This document shows positions 1-7,404 of a stretch of 31,985 bases of DNA, one piece after another. Position numbers and translations under genes: made by a program. Source of the stretch: an uncultured Lachnospiraceae bacterium (GTDB taxonomy: Bacteria; Bacillota; Clostridia; Lachnospirales; Lachnospiraceae); NCBI GenBank assembly GCA_910585715.1, contig CAJUEX010000040.1, positions 1 through 31,985 of the forward strand, read 5' to 3'. Position 1 is the stretch's first letter. The number at the start of each line of letters is the position of its first letter. Below the pieces are notes generated by a model. It saw nothing but the letters and a program-made list of their open reading frames with translations, was not told where the DNA came from and made no database searches.

Positions 1-37
1 TTTTAGAATCAAAAAATGCCGTATTTATGTGATTTGT

Positions 38-52
38 GCGTTTGGCAAACGC
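38..52. promoter_or_regulatory. 15-bp palindrome upstream of first gene
   Basis: GCGTTTG and CAAACGC flank a single central G. A one-base centre cannot form an RNA loop, so a protein-binding DNA site is likelier than a hairpin. A separate 5-bp RNA hairpin (GCCTG-AAAA-CAGGC, 96-109) lies just before the ribosome site of the next gene. No convincing -35/-10 pair was found in these 124 bases. Confidence 0.25.
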
Positions 53-124
53 CTATTCAAATATGTTTTATGAGGAGCAATAAAAATAAACGAATGCCTG
101 AAAACAGGCGGATAGGAGTAAGTT

Positions 125-706
125 ATGACTAAAAAAAAGAATGGATTTTTAACATTTGTATTTTCACTGATACCCGGTGCGGGGGAAATGTTCATGGGGT
201 TTTTTAAACAGGGAATCAGCATTATGTGCCTGTTTTGTGGGATTCTTACCATTTCTTCCTACTTTATGATGGGGCCCCTGAACTTTTTGCTGCCCATCAT
301 ATGGTTTTACAGTTTTTTTCATGTACAGAATCTGGCTTCTCTTTCAGATGAAGAATTTTATGCAGTGGAAGATAAGTTTTTGTTTGACTTTGACGAGGGC
401 ATTTTCCAAAAACAAATCGGAAAGGAAAAAACCCGTAAGATTCTAGCGGTTATTCTGATTGTTCTGGGAAGTTATGCAATTTGGGAAATGTTCATGGAAT
501 ATATGCGGAATTTCGTTATTGAATATATGCGGGGCTTTACATGGTTATATCATTTACTGATGGATATGCCGAGATTTGTATTTTCTGTTGTGATTATTTT
601 CGTGGGAGTTTATTTAATCAAGGGAAAAAAGAAAGAGTTAGACCAGCTTGAGGAAATTGGAGAAAATATTCCAGAAAATGCTTCAGGAAACACTTCGGAA
701 AACTGA
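125..706 (+). CDS. Small multi-pass membrane protein, TM2-like N terminus
   Basis: This 193-residue protein is not assigned a function. It opens with a basic stretch followed by a hydrophobic hairpin (about residues 8-62). The segment S-L-I-P-G-A-G-E-M-F-M-G-F-F-K-Q-G-I resembles the P-G-x-G-x-x-Y-x-G-x-x-x-x-G pattern of TM2-type membrane domains, though the match is loose. Two more membrane segments lie near residues 100-118 and 143-166, with an acidic loop between. The C-terminal tail is charged and ends in an Asn/Glu/Ser-rich stretch. The start at 125 is supported by AGGAG at 114-118. The next gene, 106 bases downstream, is another small membrane protein, so the two may be co-transcribed. 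Calling it an envelope protein is inference from topology only. Confidence 0.7.
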   Translation: MTKKKNGFLTFVFSLIPGAGEMFMGFFKQGISIMCLFCGILTISSYFMMGPLNFLLPIIWFYSFFHVQNLASLSDEEFYAVEDKFLFDFDEGIFQKQIGKEKTRKILAVILIVLGSYAIWEMFMEYMRNFVIEYMRGFTWLYHLLMDMPRFVFSVVIIFVGVYLIKGKKKELDQLEEIGENIPENASGNTSEN

Positions 707-812
707 GAGGTAAAGTCAAATGCTTGCACGCAATTAATTGGATCGTTGCTCGCGGGAATAAATGGAGGGACAGGCGGAAAATCAATAGAAAAACCGCCGG
801 AAAGGAAAAAAG

Positions 813-1232
813 ATGGAGCAGGAATTAAGATTAGGAGAAAAAGAACAGATAAATCCAGCAAGCCAAAAGAAAAGCAATAGAAGCCACAGGGTAGGAACTG
901 TCACATTAGGAATCGGACTGGTGGGAGTAGGGGCTTTATTTCTGGCACATATGTTTTTGCCGGATATGTCCTATGAATTCATATATAAAGTGTGGCCGGT
1001 AATCTTCATTTTGCTTGGAATAGAAATTCTGCTGGCAAATGGAAGAAAGAATGCAGAATTTGTCTATGATAAAACGGCAATCGGCCTGACAGCAGTTCTA
1101 ATTGTTTTTTCCATGTTTATGGCAGTGATTGGTTTTGCGGTAGAGACCAGCACAAAATATTATGAGTGGGAATATGAAAGACAGATTCACAATAGCTACA
1201 ATGAAAGTACCTATGATGAAAGCCTCAGATAA
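813..1232 (+). CDS. LiaF/LiaI-like transmembrane-region protein (DUF5668-like)
   Basis: This 139-residue protein has a polar N terminus (residues 1-28), then a G-x-x-x-x-G-I-x-L-V-G-V-G-A-L-F-L segment and a V-W-P-V-I-F-I-L-L-G-I-E-I-L-L segment. That pair is typical of the short 'LiaI/LiaF-like transmembrane region' seen in many Firmicutes envelope-stress proteins. A third membrane helix (about residues 86-110) is followed by a Tyr/Glu-rich outside tail. The start is preceded by GGAAAGG at a sensible distance. It follows the membrane protein at 125-706 in the same orientation. A role in envelope stress sensing is an inference from the family; the C-terminal LiaF domain is absent. Confidence 0.65.
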   Translation: MEQELRLGEKEQINPASQKKSNRSHRVGTVTLGIGLVGVGALFLAHMFLPDMSYEFIYKVWPVIFILLGIEILLANGRKNAEFVYDKTAIGLTAVLIVFSMFMAVIGFAVETSTKYYEWEYERQIHNSYNESTYDESLR

Positions 1233-1259
1233 GGCAGGATAAAATACTTTGGATTCATA

Positions 1260-1326
1260 TAATAAGCTTCTTTCCCGACATCCGGCTAAAATGACAGGCG
1301 GCTGTGGGCTGGAAAGAAGCTTATTA
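1260..1326. terminator. 16-bp perfect inverted repeat between convergent genes
   Basis: The arms TAATAAGCTTCTTTCC (1260-1275) and its exact reverse complement (1311-1326) enclose a 35-base spacer. It sits between the ends of two convergent genes, where a bidirectional terminator would be expected, but neither side has a clean run of T. The spacer is long for a terminator, so a small repeat element is the alternative. Confidence 0.4.
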
Positions 1327-1386
1327 ACTGTTTAAAGAAATATTTTATACACTTTGCATGTCGAAACTAAGATATGGGAGTATGTA

Positions 1387-1872
1387 TCAGGCTTGTGTAT
1401 CAAACCTGTCAATATAAATAGTGAGCGTATCCAGCTTATCTTCATAAATAATGGAAAGAAGCCTGTCCAGGCTGTAAAGGGATTTCTTTACCTGTTCTAT
1501 GGTAATGATCTCTTTATTAAGCGCATCTGCAATTTCATCAATATCCACAACCTTTACAAAACCGTCAGGATAAACAATCACATCAGCTAACAGGTCTGTT
1601 ACAATAATTGAATTCTCCTCAGGACGCATTTCAGAGTCAATAATATCACAATAATAATAAAGCAGCTTATGCTCCCTGTCATAAAACTTGCTTATCTTGT
1701 AACCTTCCTGAAAAAAGTAGCAGGAAAAGCCATGGTCTAAATCCTTTTTGGGCTTTAAAGTATTCCATTGAGTTACTAAAATATGGTCCTCATAAAATAA
1801 AATTTCATCATCTTTTAAGAGAATGCATTCGTCAGGAATAATTCGTTTTCTGTATAAAACCGGATAGTTCAT
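1387..1872 (-). CDS. DUF402 domain protein
   Basis: This 161-residue protein matches the DUF402 pattern. A beta-rich N terminus is followed by Y-Y-Y-C-D-I-I-D, an R-P-E-E-N turn, D-L-L-A-D-V-I-V-Y-P-D-G and a V-D-I-D-E-I helix start. Some DUF402 proteins (for example Ntdp) hydrolyse nucleoside di- or triphosphates using metal-binding Asp residues of these loops; whether this one does is inference. The C-terminal 35 residues form a likely helix with a short terminal strand. The start is fixed by AAGGAGG (1877-1883, read on the minus strand) four bases upstream. It is transcribed divergently from the ATP synthase operon, from a promoter overlapped by a dyad. Confidence 0.8.
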   Translation of the reverse strand: MNYPVLYRKRIIPDECILLKDDEILFYEDHILVTQWNTLKPKKDLDHGFSCYFFQEGYKISKFYDREHKLLYYYCDIIDSEMRPEENSIIVTDLLADVIVYPDGFVKVVDIDEIADALNKEIITIEQVKKSLYSLDRLLSIIYEDKLDTLTIYIDRFDTQA

Positions 1873-1909
1873 AATACCTCCTTCTTGTTTACAGCGGGAA
1901 ATTTGATTT

Positions 1910-1929
1910 AGTTACTCAAAATAGTAACT
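1910..1929. promoter_or_regulatory. Dyad operator candidate overlapping the DUF402 -10 box
   Basis: AGTTACT (1910-1916) and AGTAACT (1923-1929) form a perfect 7-bp inverted repeat with a 6-base centre. The minus-strand -10 hexamer at 1921-1926 lies inside it, so a bound repressor would block the DUF402 promoter. Size and symmetry resemble MarR-type operators, but no regulator gene is visible in the window. Confidence 0.45.
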
Positions 1930-1949
1930 GGGAGAAGGGAAAAAGTCAA
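1921..1949 (-). promoter_or_regulatory. Promoter of DUF402 gene
   Basis: Read on the minus strand, TTGACT (1944-1949) and TACTAT (1921-1926) are separated by exactly 17 bases. Transcription would begin about 40 bases upstream of the DUF402 ribosome site. Confidence 0.55.
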
Positions 1950-2012
1950 GGATGAACCATAAACAAAATAAAAAATAATAAAAAATAATTACAATTAAAT
2001 CATGTATTCCGC

Positions 2013-2041
2013 TAGACATAATTGTCAAAAATATGTATAAT
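2013..2041 (+). promoter_or_regulatory. Promoter of the ATP synthase operon
   Basis: TAGACA (2013-2018) and a perfect TATAAT (2036-2041) are 17 bases apart. A very AT-rich stretch (about 1963-2005) lies directly upstream and could act as an UP element. It reads into the first gene of the operon at 2099. Confidence 0.65.
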
Positions 2042-2098
2042 GAACAAGTGGGATTTTTTTGACGATTTGTCACATTTTACCAGTCAGAAAGTGATGTT

Positions 2099-2356
2099 AT
2101 GAAGTATAGAAAAAATGTATACCAGTCATTAGTCATGATAACACAGTTTGGAGTTAATATGCTGGTTCCGATTTTCTTTTGTTCCTTTGTGGGGCTCTAT
2201 CTGGATAAGTGGCTTGGAACCGGATTTTTTATGGTGATTTTCTTCTTCATGGGCGCTCTTGGGGGCTTTCGGAATATTTACGTCCTTTCCAGGAGGATTT
2301 ATGAGAAGAAAGAAAAGAGAGATGTGCATGTTGAAAAGGATAAAACAGTTAAATAG
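2099..2356 (+). CDS. atpZ: AtpZ/AtpI-family membrane protein
   Basis: This 85-residue protein opens the atp operon. It has two membrane helices (about residues 12-33 and 42-62) separated by the G-x-x-L-D-K-W-L-G-T loop typical of the AtpZ family, then a highly charged tail. AtpZ/AtpI proteins are small accessory factors that help ATP synthase assembly or supply ions in some bacteria; they are not part of the final motor. The ribosome site (AAAGTGAT) is weak, unlike the strong sites later in the operon. The gene overlaps the next one by 56 bases if that gene starts at 2301. Family assignment is fairly secure; the exact role here is inferred. Confidence 0.8.
   Translation: MKYRKNVYQSLVMITQFGVNMLVPIFFCSFVGLYLDKWLGTGFFMVIFFFMGALGGFRNIYVLSRRIYEKKEKRDVHVEKDKTVK
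2291..2296 (+). promoter_or_regulatory. Ribosome site favouring ATG at 2301
   Basis: A perfect AGGAGG lies inside the end of the upstream gene, four bases before ATG 2301. Later in-frame ATGs at 2322 and 2328 have only weak GAGAG-type sites. Confidence 0.45.
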
Positions 2357-2717
2357 CGCATTGCCCGGGTTGTTTTTAGGCATCTGCCTGTCAGGCATTC
2401 TTTTTGGAATGATTTTTATCTGGTTTGCAGAGGAGAAATGGCAGTTCAGCCTTGGACTGTTTCTGGGAGTTGTGATGGCTCTTGTAATGGCATGGCATAT
2501 GGCATATACGCTGGATGCAGCTATGAACTTGGGAGAAGAAGGCGCCGTAAAGGTCATGCAGAAGCACTATTTTTTAAGATACGGCATAGTTGTGCTTTTA
2601 TGCGGAATTGTGATGGTTACAGAGGTTGCCAATCCCCTTGCGGTATTTTTAGGGATAATGACATTGAAGGTAGCGGCTTACCTTGAGCCGTTTACTCATA
2701 AATTTTTTATTAAGTAA
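2301..2717 (+). CDS. atpI: ATP synthase subunit I-like membrane protein
   Basis: This protein of about 138 residues has four hydrophobic segments: L-P-G-L-F-L-G-I-C-L-S-G-I-L-F-G near the start, a second ending in M-A-W-H-M-A-Y-T-L, a third in Y-G-I-V-V-L-L-C-G-I-V-M-V and a last one before the terminal T-H-K-F-F-I-K. Between helices 2 and 3 lies a short polar stretch with L-D-A-A-M. Size, topology and position directly before atpB fit ATP synthase subunit I, an accessory assembly protein. The start was set at 2301 because of AGGAGG at 2291-2296; 2322 or 2328 would give a shorter, more typical 'MLKR' start. Overlap with the upstream gene implies coupled translation. Confidence 0.7.
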   Translation: MRRKKREMCMLKRIKQLNSALPGLFLGICLSGILFGMIFIWFAEEKWQFSLGLFLGVVMALVMAWHMAYTLDAAMNLGEEGAVKVMQKHYFLRYGIVVLLCGIVMVTEVANPLAVFLGIMTLKVAAYLEPFTHKFFIK

Positions 2718-2720
2718 GTC

Positions 2721-2735
2721 CCCGATAAAATCGGG
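2721..2735 (+). repeat. Intercistronic hairpin before atpB
   Basis: CCCGAT-AAA-ATCGGG forms a 6-bp stem with a 3-base loop. It lies eight bases before the atpB AGGAGGT (2744-2750). A near-identical hairpin precedes atpA and a related one precedes atpE. Confidence 0.5.
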
Positions 2736-2756
2736 AAGAGATTAGGAGGTGAATGT

Positions 2757-3479
2757 ATGGGGCAAGGAATTTTGTTATCTGCAGGCGCTGATGTGGATTT
2801 TATGATTCATGGAGTGTTTTCCTATGAATTATTCGGTCAGACTGTCTGGATAACGACTACTCACGTTTGCTTGTTGATTGTAGTGCTTCTGCTTATGGGA
2901 TTTTCCTGTGTGGCAGGACGGGTCATAAAGCGAGCGAAGGATGTGCCGGGAACATTCCAGAATATCGTGGAATTGATAGTAGAGATGCTGCAGAACATGG
3001 TAGGCAGTACCATGGGAAAGAGTGCCGGAAAATTTGTAAACTATATTGGCACCATCTTTATTTTCATATTAATCTGTAATATTTCCGGATTGTTCGGTTT
3101 GAGGCCGCCTACGGCAGATTACGGAGTAACGCTTCCGCTGGGTGTTATGACTTTTTGCATTATTCATTTCAATAAGTTCAAACACCAGAAGGTCAGCGGC
3201 GTGTTGAAGGGATTGTGTGATCCATGGCCCATTTGGGCGCCTATCAATATTATCGGCGATGTGGCAGTGCCCATTTCTTTATCCCTGCGTTTGTTTGCAA
3301 ACGTGCTTTCAGGAACGGTTATGATGGCGCTTGTGTATGGACTGCTGTCCAAGATTGCCATTGCCTGGCCGGGAGTACTTCATGTGTACTTTGATTTATT
3401 TTCCGGGGCAATCCAGACCTATGTATTCTGTATGCTGACCATGACTTATGTATCAGACGCAATCGGAAGCGATGCCTGA
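2757..3479 (+). CDS. atpB: ATP synthase Fo subunit a
   Basis: Subunit a (240 residues) forms the ion half-channels beside the c-ring in the membrane. It shows the family's multi-helix pattern. The essential arginine is in S-L-R-L-F-A-N-V-L-S-G (R178), and the C-terminal helices contain G-A-I-Q-T-Y-V-F. The N-I-S-G-L-F-G-L-R-P-P-T motif near residue 110 is also characteristic. Length is normal for clostridial AtpB. AGGAGGT at 2744-2750, six bases before the ATG, decides the start. It lies between the accessory genes and atpE. Identification is secure. Confidence 0.97.
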   Translation: MGQGILLSAGADVDFMIHGVFSYELFGQTVWITTTHVCLLIVVLLLMGFSCVAGRVIKRAKDVPGTFQNIVELIVEMLQNMVGSTMGKSAGKFVNYIGTIFIFILICNISGLFGLRPPTADYGVTLPLGVMTFCIIHFNKFKHQKVSGVLKGLCDPWPIWAPINIIGDVAVPISLSLRLFANVLSGTVMMALVYGLLSKIAIAWPGVLHVYFDLFSGAIQTYVFCMLTMTYVSDAIGSDA

Positions 3480-3570
3480 TAAAGCATACAGGAAAGGCTA
3501 CATTAGTGAACGGCATACTGCCGCAAAGAAAAGACATATTTAGAAAATAATAACAATATGAAAGAAAGGA

Positions 3571-3588
3571 TTCCCATGACAATGGGGA
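3571..3588 (+). repeat. Intercistronic hairpin before atpE
   Basis: CCCAT (3573-3577) and ATGGG (3582-3586) pair across a 4-base loop, just before the AGGAGG of atpE. Shape and position match the hairpins before atpB and atpA, though the sequence is less perfect. The 125-base atpB-atpE gap holds no gene. Confidence 0.4.
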
Positions 3589-3604
3589 AAAGGAGGAAAC
3601 AAAT

Positions 3605-3856
3605 ATGGAATTCAATGAAAGCTTTATCTTAGGATGTTCAGCAATCGGTGCAGGTCTTGCAGTTATTGCAGGTATCGGACCTGGTGTAGGACAGGGTATT
3701 GCAGCAGGACACGCAGCAGCAGCAGTAGGAAGAAACCCGGGCGCAAAGTCTGACATTACTTCCACTATGTTACTTGGTCAGGCAGTTGCCGAGACAACAG
3801 GTCTTTACGGTTTGTTGATTGCAATGCTCTTATTATTTGTAAAACCTTTAGTATAG
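3605..3856 (+). CDS. atpE: ATP synthase Fo subunit c, sodium-type
   Basis: Subunit c (83 residues) is the hairpin protein of the rotor ring. Helix 1 carries G-P-G-V-G-Q-G with P26 and Q30, and helix 2 carries V-A-E-T-T-G-L-Y with V61, E63, T64 and Y68. In the Na+ ring of Ilyobacter tartaricus the ion is held by Q32, V63, E65 and S66, with Y70 stabilising. The spacing Q-to-E is the same here (33), and Thr replaces Ser. By established rules this predicts Na+ rather than H+ coupling. A polar loop R-N-P-G-A-K-S joins the helices, as expected for contact with gamma and epsilon. AGGAGG precedes the start, and the next gene's ribosome site overlaps the stop codon. Confidence 0.97.
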   Translation: MEFNESFILGCSAIGAGLAVIAGIGPGVGQGIAAGHAAAAVGRNPGAKSDITSTMLLGQAVAETTGLYGLLIAMLLLFVKPLV

Positions 3857-3871
3857 GAGGTTTAGACACAT

Positions 3872-4387
3872 ATGGCACGTCTATTTGACTTAGACCTTCA
3901 GCTTCTTCATGATGCTGTGCTAACGGCCATAGCAGTATTTGCGCTATTTTTAGTCGCTTCCTACAAACTCTTCAATCCGGTAAAGAAGTTCTTGGAGAAC
4001 AGAAAAAACAGGATTGCTGAGGACTTGAGTTACGCAGCGGCTGAAAAGGAGCAGGCTGAGGATTTAAAAGCCCAGTATGAGGATAAGCTGAAGAATATTG
4101 AAAAAGAAGCAGAAGAAATATTAAGCGAAGCCCGTAAAAAGGCATTGGCAAATGAAAACAGAATCATTGCGGATGCGAAAGAGGAGGCCGCCAGAATCAT
4201 CCAGCGGGCAAATGCAGAGGCAGAGCTTGAAAAACAAAAGGCTGCGGATGACATGAAGAAGGAAATGGTTTCTTTAGCCTCCATTATGGCAGGCAAGGTA
4301 GTTTCGGCAGCAATCGATACAACAGTATCCGACAGATTAATTGACGAGACATTGAAAGAAATGGGTGAGAGCACATGGCTAAGCTAA
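3872..4387 (+). CDS. atpF: ATP synthase Fo subunit b
   Basis: Subunit b (171 residues) is the peripheral stalk linking Fo to F1. One N-terminal membrane helix (about residues 12-30) ends at F-N-P-V-K-K-F-L, the usual boundary. It is followed by a long Glu/Lys/Ala-rich helix (about 35-140) with the hendecad-like spacing of the b dimer, then a delta-binding C terminus. Its ribosome site AGGAGG (3855-3860) overlaps the atpE stop, and it overlaps atpH by 13 bases. Only one b gene is present, as expected for a non-photosynthetic bacterium. Identification is secure. Confidence 0.95.
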   Translation: MARLFDLDLQLLHDAVLTAIAVFALFLVASYKLFNPVKKFLENRKNRIAEDLSYAAAEKEQAEDLKAQYEDKLKNIEKEAEEILSEARKKALANENRIIADAKEEAARIIQRANAEAELEKQKAADDMKKEMVSLASIMAGKVVSAAIDTTVSDRLIDETLKEMGESTWLS

Positions 4388-4926
4388 TTTCAAAAACCTA
4401 TGGAGAAGCTTTATTTGAACTGGCAGTAGAAGAGCAAAAGATTCCCGTCTTTGTGGAAGAAATACAGGCCATTTTAAAGATATTGGAGGAGAATCAGGAA
4501 TTCCTTTCCCTTATGAACCACCCCAAAATCCTGAAGGAAGAAAAAATCAAGGTGATGGAAAATGTTTTTAAAGGAAGAATACAGGAAGAACTGACAGGTT
4601 TTTTCCGGCTGATTATCACAAAGGACCGGTACGGGGAAATCCAGGATATTCTCCGTTACTTCCTGGATGAGGTAAAAAGGCTGCAGGGAATCGGAGTTGC
4701 TTATGTGACTACAGCTACTGCGCTTACGATTATTCAGAAGCAGAGAGTGGAAAAAAAGATTCTTGAGACTACTTCCTACAAGAAGCTGGAAATGCACTAC
4801 AGGGAAGACAAAGAGCTGATTGGCGGAATGGTAATCCGCATTGGAGACAGAGTGGTGGACAGCAGTGTAAAGACCAGATTAAATGAGCTTACCAGACAGC
4901 TGCTAAAGGTGCAGCTGGTTCAGTAG
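4375..4926 (+). CDS. atpH: ATP synthase F1 subunit delta
   Basis: Delta (183 residues) caps F1 and holds the peripheral stalk. The N-terminal six-helix bundle begins Y-G-E-A-L-F-E-L-A-V-E-E and includes F-L-S-L-M-N-H-P-K-I. The C-terminal half has the family signature D-K-E-L-I-G-G-M-V-I-R-I-G-D-R-V-V-D-S-S-V (about residues 143-165). The ATG lies 13 bases inside atpF, so translation is coupled, giving matched amounts of the two stalk proteins. Length is normal and the reading frame is intact. Confidence 0.95.
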   Translation: MAKLISKTYGEALFELAVEEQKIPVFVEEIQAILKILEENQEFLSLMNHPKILKEEKIKVMENVFKGRIQEELTGFFRLIITKDRYGEIQDILRYFLDEVKRLQGIGVAYVTTATALTIIQKQRVEKKILETTSYKKLEMHYREDKELIGGMVIRIGDRVVDSSVKTRLNELTRQLLKVQLVQ

Positions 4927-4938
4927 TTAAGAGAAAGG

Positions 4939-4957
4939 TTCCCGATATCATCGGGAA
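4939..4957 (+). repeat. Intercistronic hairpin before atpA
   Basis: TTCCCGAT and ATCGGGAA pair over eight bases with the loop ATC. The inner six pairs are the same as in the hairpin before atpB. It lies in the 63-base gap before atpA, the catalytic-head section of the operon. Confidence 0.5.
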
Positions 4958-4989
4958 AAGTAAGTATAAAGAAAGGTGCGTAAGGATCC

Positions 4990-6495
4990 ATGAATTTAAA
5001 ACCAGAAGAAATAAGTTCAGTGATTAAGGATCAGATCAAGAGATATGCCGCAGAGCTGGAAGTATCCGATGTGGGTACGGTTATCCAGGTAGCTGACGGT
5101 ATCGCAAGAGTGCACGGGCTTGACAATGCAATGCAGGGCGAATTGCTGGAATTCCCTGGTGAAGTATATGGCATGGTGCTGAACCTGGAAGAAGATAATG
5201 TAGGTGTAGTACTATTAGGAAGCCAGAAGAATATCAACGAGGGAGATACCGTTAAGACTACCGGCAGGGTAGTGGAGGTTCCGGTAGGCGATGCAATGAT
5301 TGGACGTGTAGTAAATGCCCTTGGTCAGCCTATTGATGGAAAAGGTCCTATTCAGACAAGCAAATACAGACAGATAGAAAGAGTTGCTTCAGGCGTTATT
5401 ACGAGAAAATCCGTAGATACGCCGCTGCAGACAGGAATTAAGGCAATCGACTCCATGGTGCCTATCGGAAGAGGACAACGTGAGTTGATTATCGGCGACA
5501 GACAGACCGGTAAGACCGCAATTGCAATTGATACGATTATCAATCAGAAGGGGCAAAACGTAAAGTGTATTTATGTTGCCATCGGTCAGAAGGCATCTAC
5601 CGTTGCCAATATTGTAAAAACTTTGGAGGAATTTGGCGCAATGGCATATACCACAGTAGTGGCATCAACCGCCAGCGAGCTTGCACCCCTTCAGTATATC
5701 GCTCCCTATTCAGGATGCGCCATTGGAGAGGAATGGATGGAAAACGGAGAGGATGTGCTTGTTATTTATGATGACTTAAGCAAGCATGCTACTGCATACC
5801 GTACCCTTTCCCTGCTTCTGAGAAGACCGCCTGGACGTGAAGCATATCCGGGTGATGTTTTCTATCTGCATTCAAGACTGTTAGAAAGAGCAGCAAGGAT
5901 GAGCGATGAATACGGCGGAGGCTCCTTAACGGCCCTTCCCATTATCGAAACTCAGGCAGGAGACGTTTCTGCATACATTCCTACCAATGTAATTTCCATT
6001 ACAGACGGTCAGATTTATCTGGAAACGGAAATGTTCAATTCTGGTTTCCGTCCTGCAGTAAATGCAGGTCTTTCCGTATCCCGTGTAGGCGGTGCGGCAC
6101 AGATTAAGGCTATGAAGAAGATTGCAGCTCCTATTCGTGTGGAGTTGGCACAATACAGGGAGCTGGCAGCATTTGCACAGTTTGGTTCCGAGCTGGATGC
6201 GGATACGAAAGAAAAGCTGGCGCAGGGTGAGCGTATCAAAGAGATTTTGAAGCAGCCCCAGTATAAGCCTATGCCAGTACAGTATCAGGTTCTTATCATT
6301 TATGCGGCAACTAACAAGTACCTGTTAGATATTCCTGTTGATAAGATTACAAAGTTTGAAGAGGAATTCTTTGAATTTATCGATACTAAATATCCGGAGA
6401 TTCCGGCTTCCATTGCTGAGACAAAGGTAATTTCCGAGGAGATGGAAGAAAAGCTGAAAGGTGCAATTGAAGAGTTTAAGAATAGCTTTAAGTAG
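4990..6495 (+). CDS. atpA: ATP synthase F1 subunit alpha
   Basis: Alpha (501 residues) forms the F1 hexamer with beta and carries the non-catalytic nucleotide sites. The beta-barrel N-terminal domain (about 25-95) includes G-D-G-I-A-R-V-H-G-L. The Walker A loop is G-D-R-Q-T-G-K-T (169-176), and the arginine finger lies in the conserved S-V-S-R-V-G-G-A-A-Q segment. The helical C-terminal domain is complete. A GAAAGG-type ribosome site precedes ATG 4990. The gene follows atpH after the conserved hairpin. Identification is secure. Confidence 0.98.
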   Translation: MNLKPEEISSVIKDQIKRYAAELEVSDVGTVIQVADGIARVHGLDNAMQGELLEFPGEVYGMVLNLEEDNVGVVLLGSQKNINEGDTVKTTGRVVEVPVGDAMIGRVVNALGQPIDGKGPIQTSKYRQIERVASGVITRKSVDTPLQTGIKAIDSMVPIGRGQRELIIGDRQTGKTAIAIDTIINQKGQNVKCIYVAIGQKASTVANIVKTLEEFGAMAYTTVVASTASELAPLQYIAPYSGCAIGEEWMENGEDVLVIYDDLSKHATAYRTLSLLLRRPPGREAYPGDVFYLHSRLLERAARMSDEYGGGSLTALPIIETQAGDVSAYIPTNVISITDGQIYLETEMFNSGFRPAVNAGLSVSRVGGAAQIKAMKKIAAPIRVELAQYRELAAFAQFGSELDADTKEKLAQGERIKEILKQPQYKPMPVQYQVLIIYAATNKYLLDIPVDKITKFEEEFFEFIDTKYPEIPASIAETKVISEEMEEKLKGAIEEFKNSFK

Positions 6496-6519
6496 GCGGA
6501 AAGAAAAAGGTGATCACAC

Positions 6520-7383
6520 ATGGCGTCCATGAGAAATATTAAAAGACGTAAGGTAAGTATCCAAAGCACTCAGCAGATTACCAAGGCCATGAAGCTGGTA
6601 TCTACCGTAAAGCTGCAGAGGGCAAAAACCAGAGCGGAGCATTCCAAAGCATACTTCAACTGCATGTATGAAACAGTAACTTCCCTGTTGGCAAAGACAG
6701 GAGACATAAAGCATCCTTACCTGACGCCTAACGGCTCTGAAAAAAAGGCAGTAATTTTTATAACTTCAAACAGAGGGCTGGCAGGAGGCTACAACTCTAA
6801 CGTAGTTAAGCTCATAACAAAGGGTGAAATGAAAAAAGAGGACGTAGTGTTTTATGCAATTGGTAAAAAAGGACGGGATGCCCTTCTTAGAAATGGCTAT
6901 GAAATGAAAGCGGATTATTCGGAGGTAATCGAAGAACCGGCTTATGTAGATGCCATGGCAATCTGCCATGAGGTATTAGAAGCATATGCAAAGGGGGAAA
7001 TCGGTGAAATCTATCTGGCATATACGGCTTTCAAAAATACCGTAAGCCATATCCCCACCCTGATGAAGCTGCTTCCTGTAGAAGCAGGGGAACAGGAAAA
7101 TCAGCAGAAGGAGAAAAAGGCAGAGGCTTTGATGAATTTTGAAACGGATGAAGAAGAAGCCCTGAACATGATTATTCCCAAGTATGTGACAAGTCTGATT
7201 TACGGCGGTATGGTAGAATCGGTTGCCAGTGAGAACGGCGCAAGAATGCAGGCAATGGATTCCGCAACAAGCAATGCAGAGGATATGATTAGCAAGTTGT
7301 CCTTACAATACAATAGGGCCCGTCAGGGAACTATTACACAGGAATTAACCGAAATTATAGCTGGTGCGGAAGCAATCAGCTAG
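6520..7383 (+). CDS. atpG: ATP synthase F1 subunit gamma
   Basis: Gamma (287 residues) is the rotating central shaft. The N-terminal helix starts R-N-I-K-R-R-K-V-S-I-Q-S-T-Q-Q-I-T-K-A-M-K-L-V-S, a hallmark of the family. The C-terminal helix carries the matching M-Q-A-M-D-S-A-T-S-N-A-E-D-M-I and R-Q-G-T-I-T-Q-E-L-T-E-I. The central Rossmann-like part includes I-T-S-N-R-G-L-A-G-G-Y-N. An acidic insert of about 20 residues (near 190-215, E-Q-E-N-Q-Q-K-E-K-K) is a common clostridial variation. GGTGATCAC precedes the ATG. Confidence 0.97.
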   Translation: MASMRNIKRRKVSIQSTQQITKAMKLVSTVKLQRAKTRAEHSKAYFNCMYETVTSLLAKTGDIKHPYLTPNGSEKKAVIFITSNRGLAGGYNSNVVKLITKGEMKKEDVVFYAIGKKGRDALLRNGYEMKADYSEVIEEPAYVDAMAICHEVLEAYAKGEIGEIYLAYTAFKNTVSHIPTLMKLLPVEAGEQENQQKEKKAEALMNFETDEEEALNMIIPKYVTSLIYGGMVESVASENGARMQAMDSATSNAEDMISKLSLQYNRARQGTITQELTEIIAGAEAIS

Positions 7384-7404
7384 AAAAGGAGTGAAAGAGA
7401 AAAA

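Noticed and set aside
1354..1590. 78-codon plus-strand frame opposite the DUF402 gene
   Set aside because: It is antisense to a clear family gene and has no good ribosome site.
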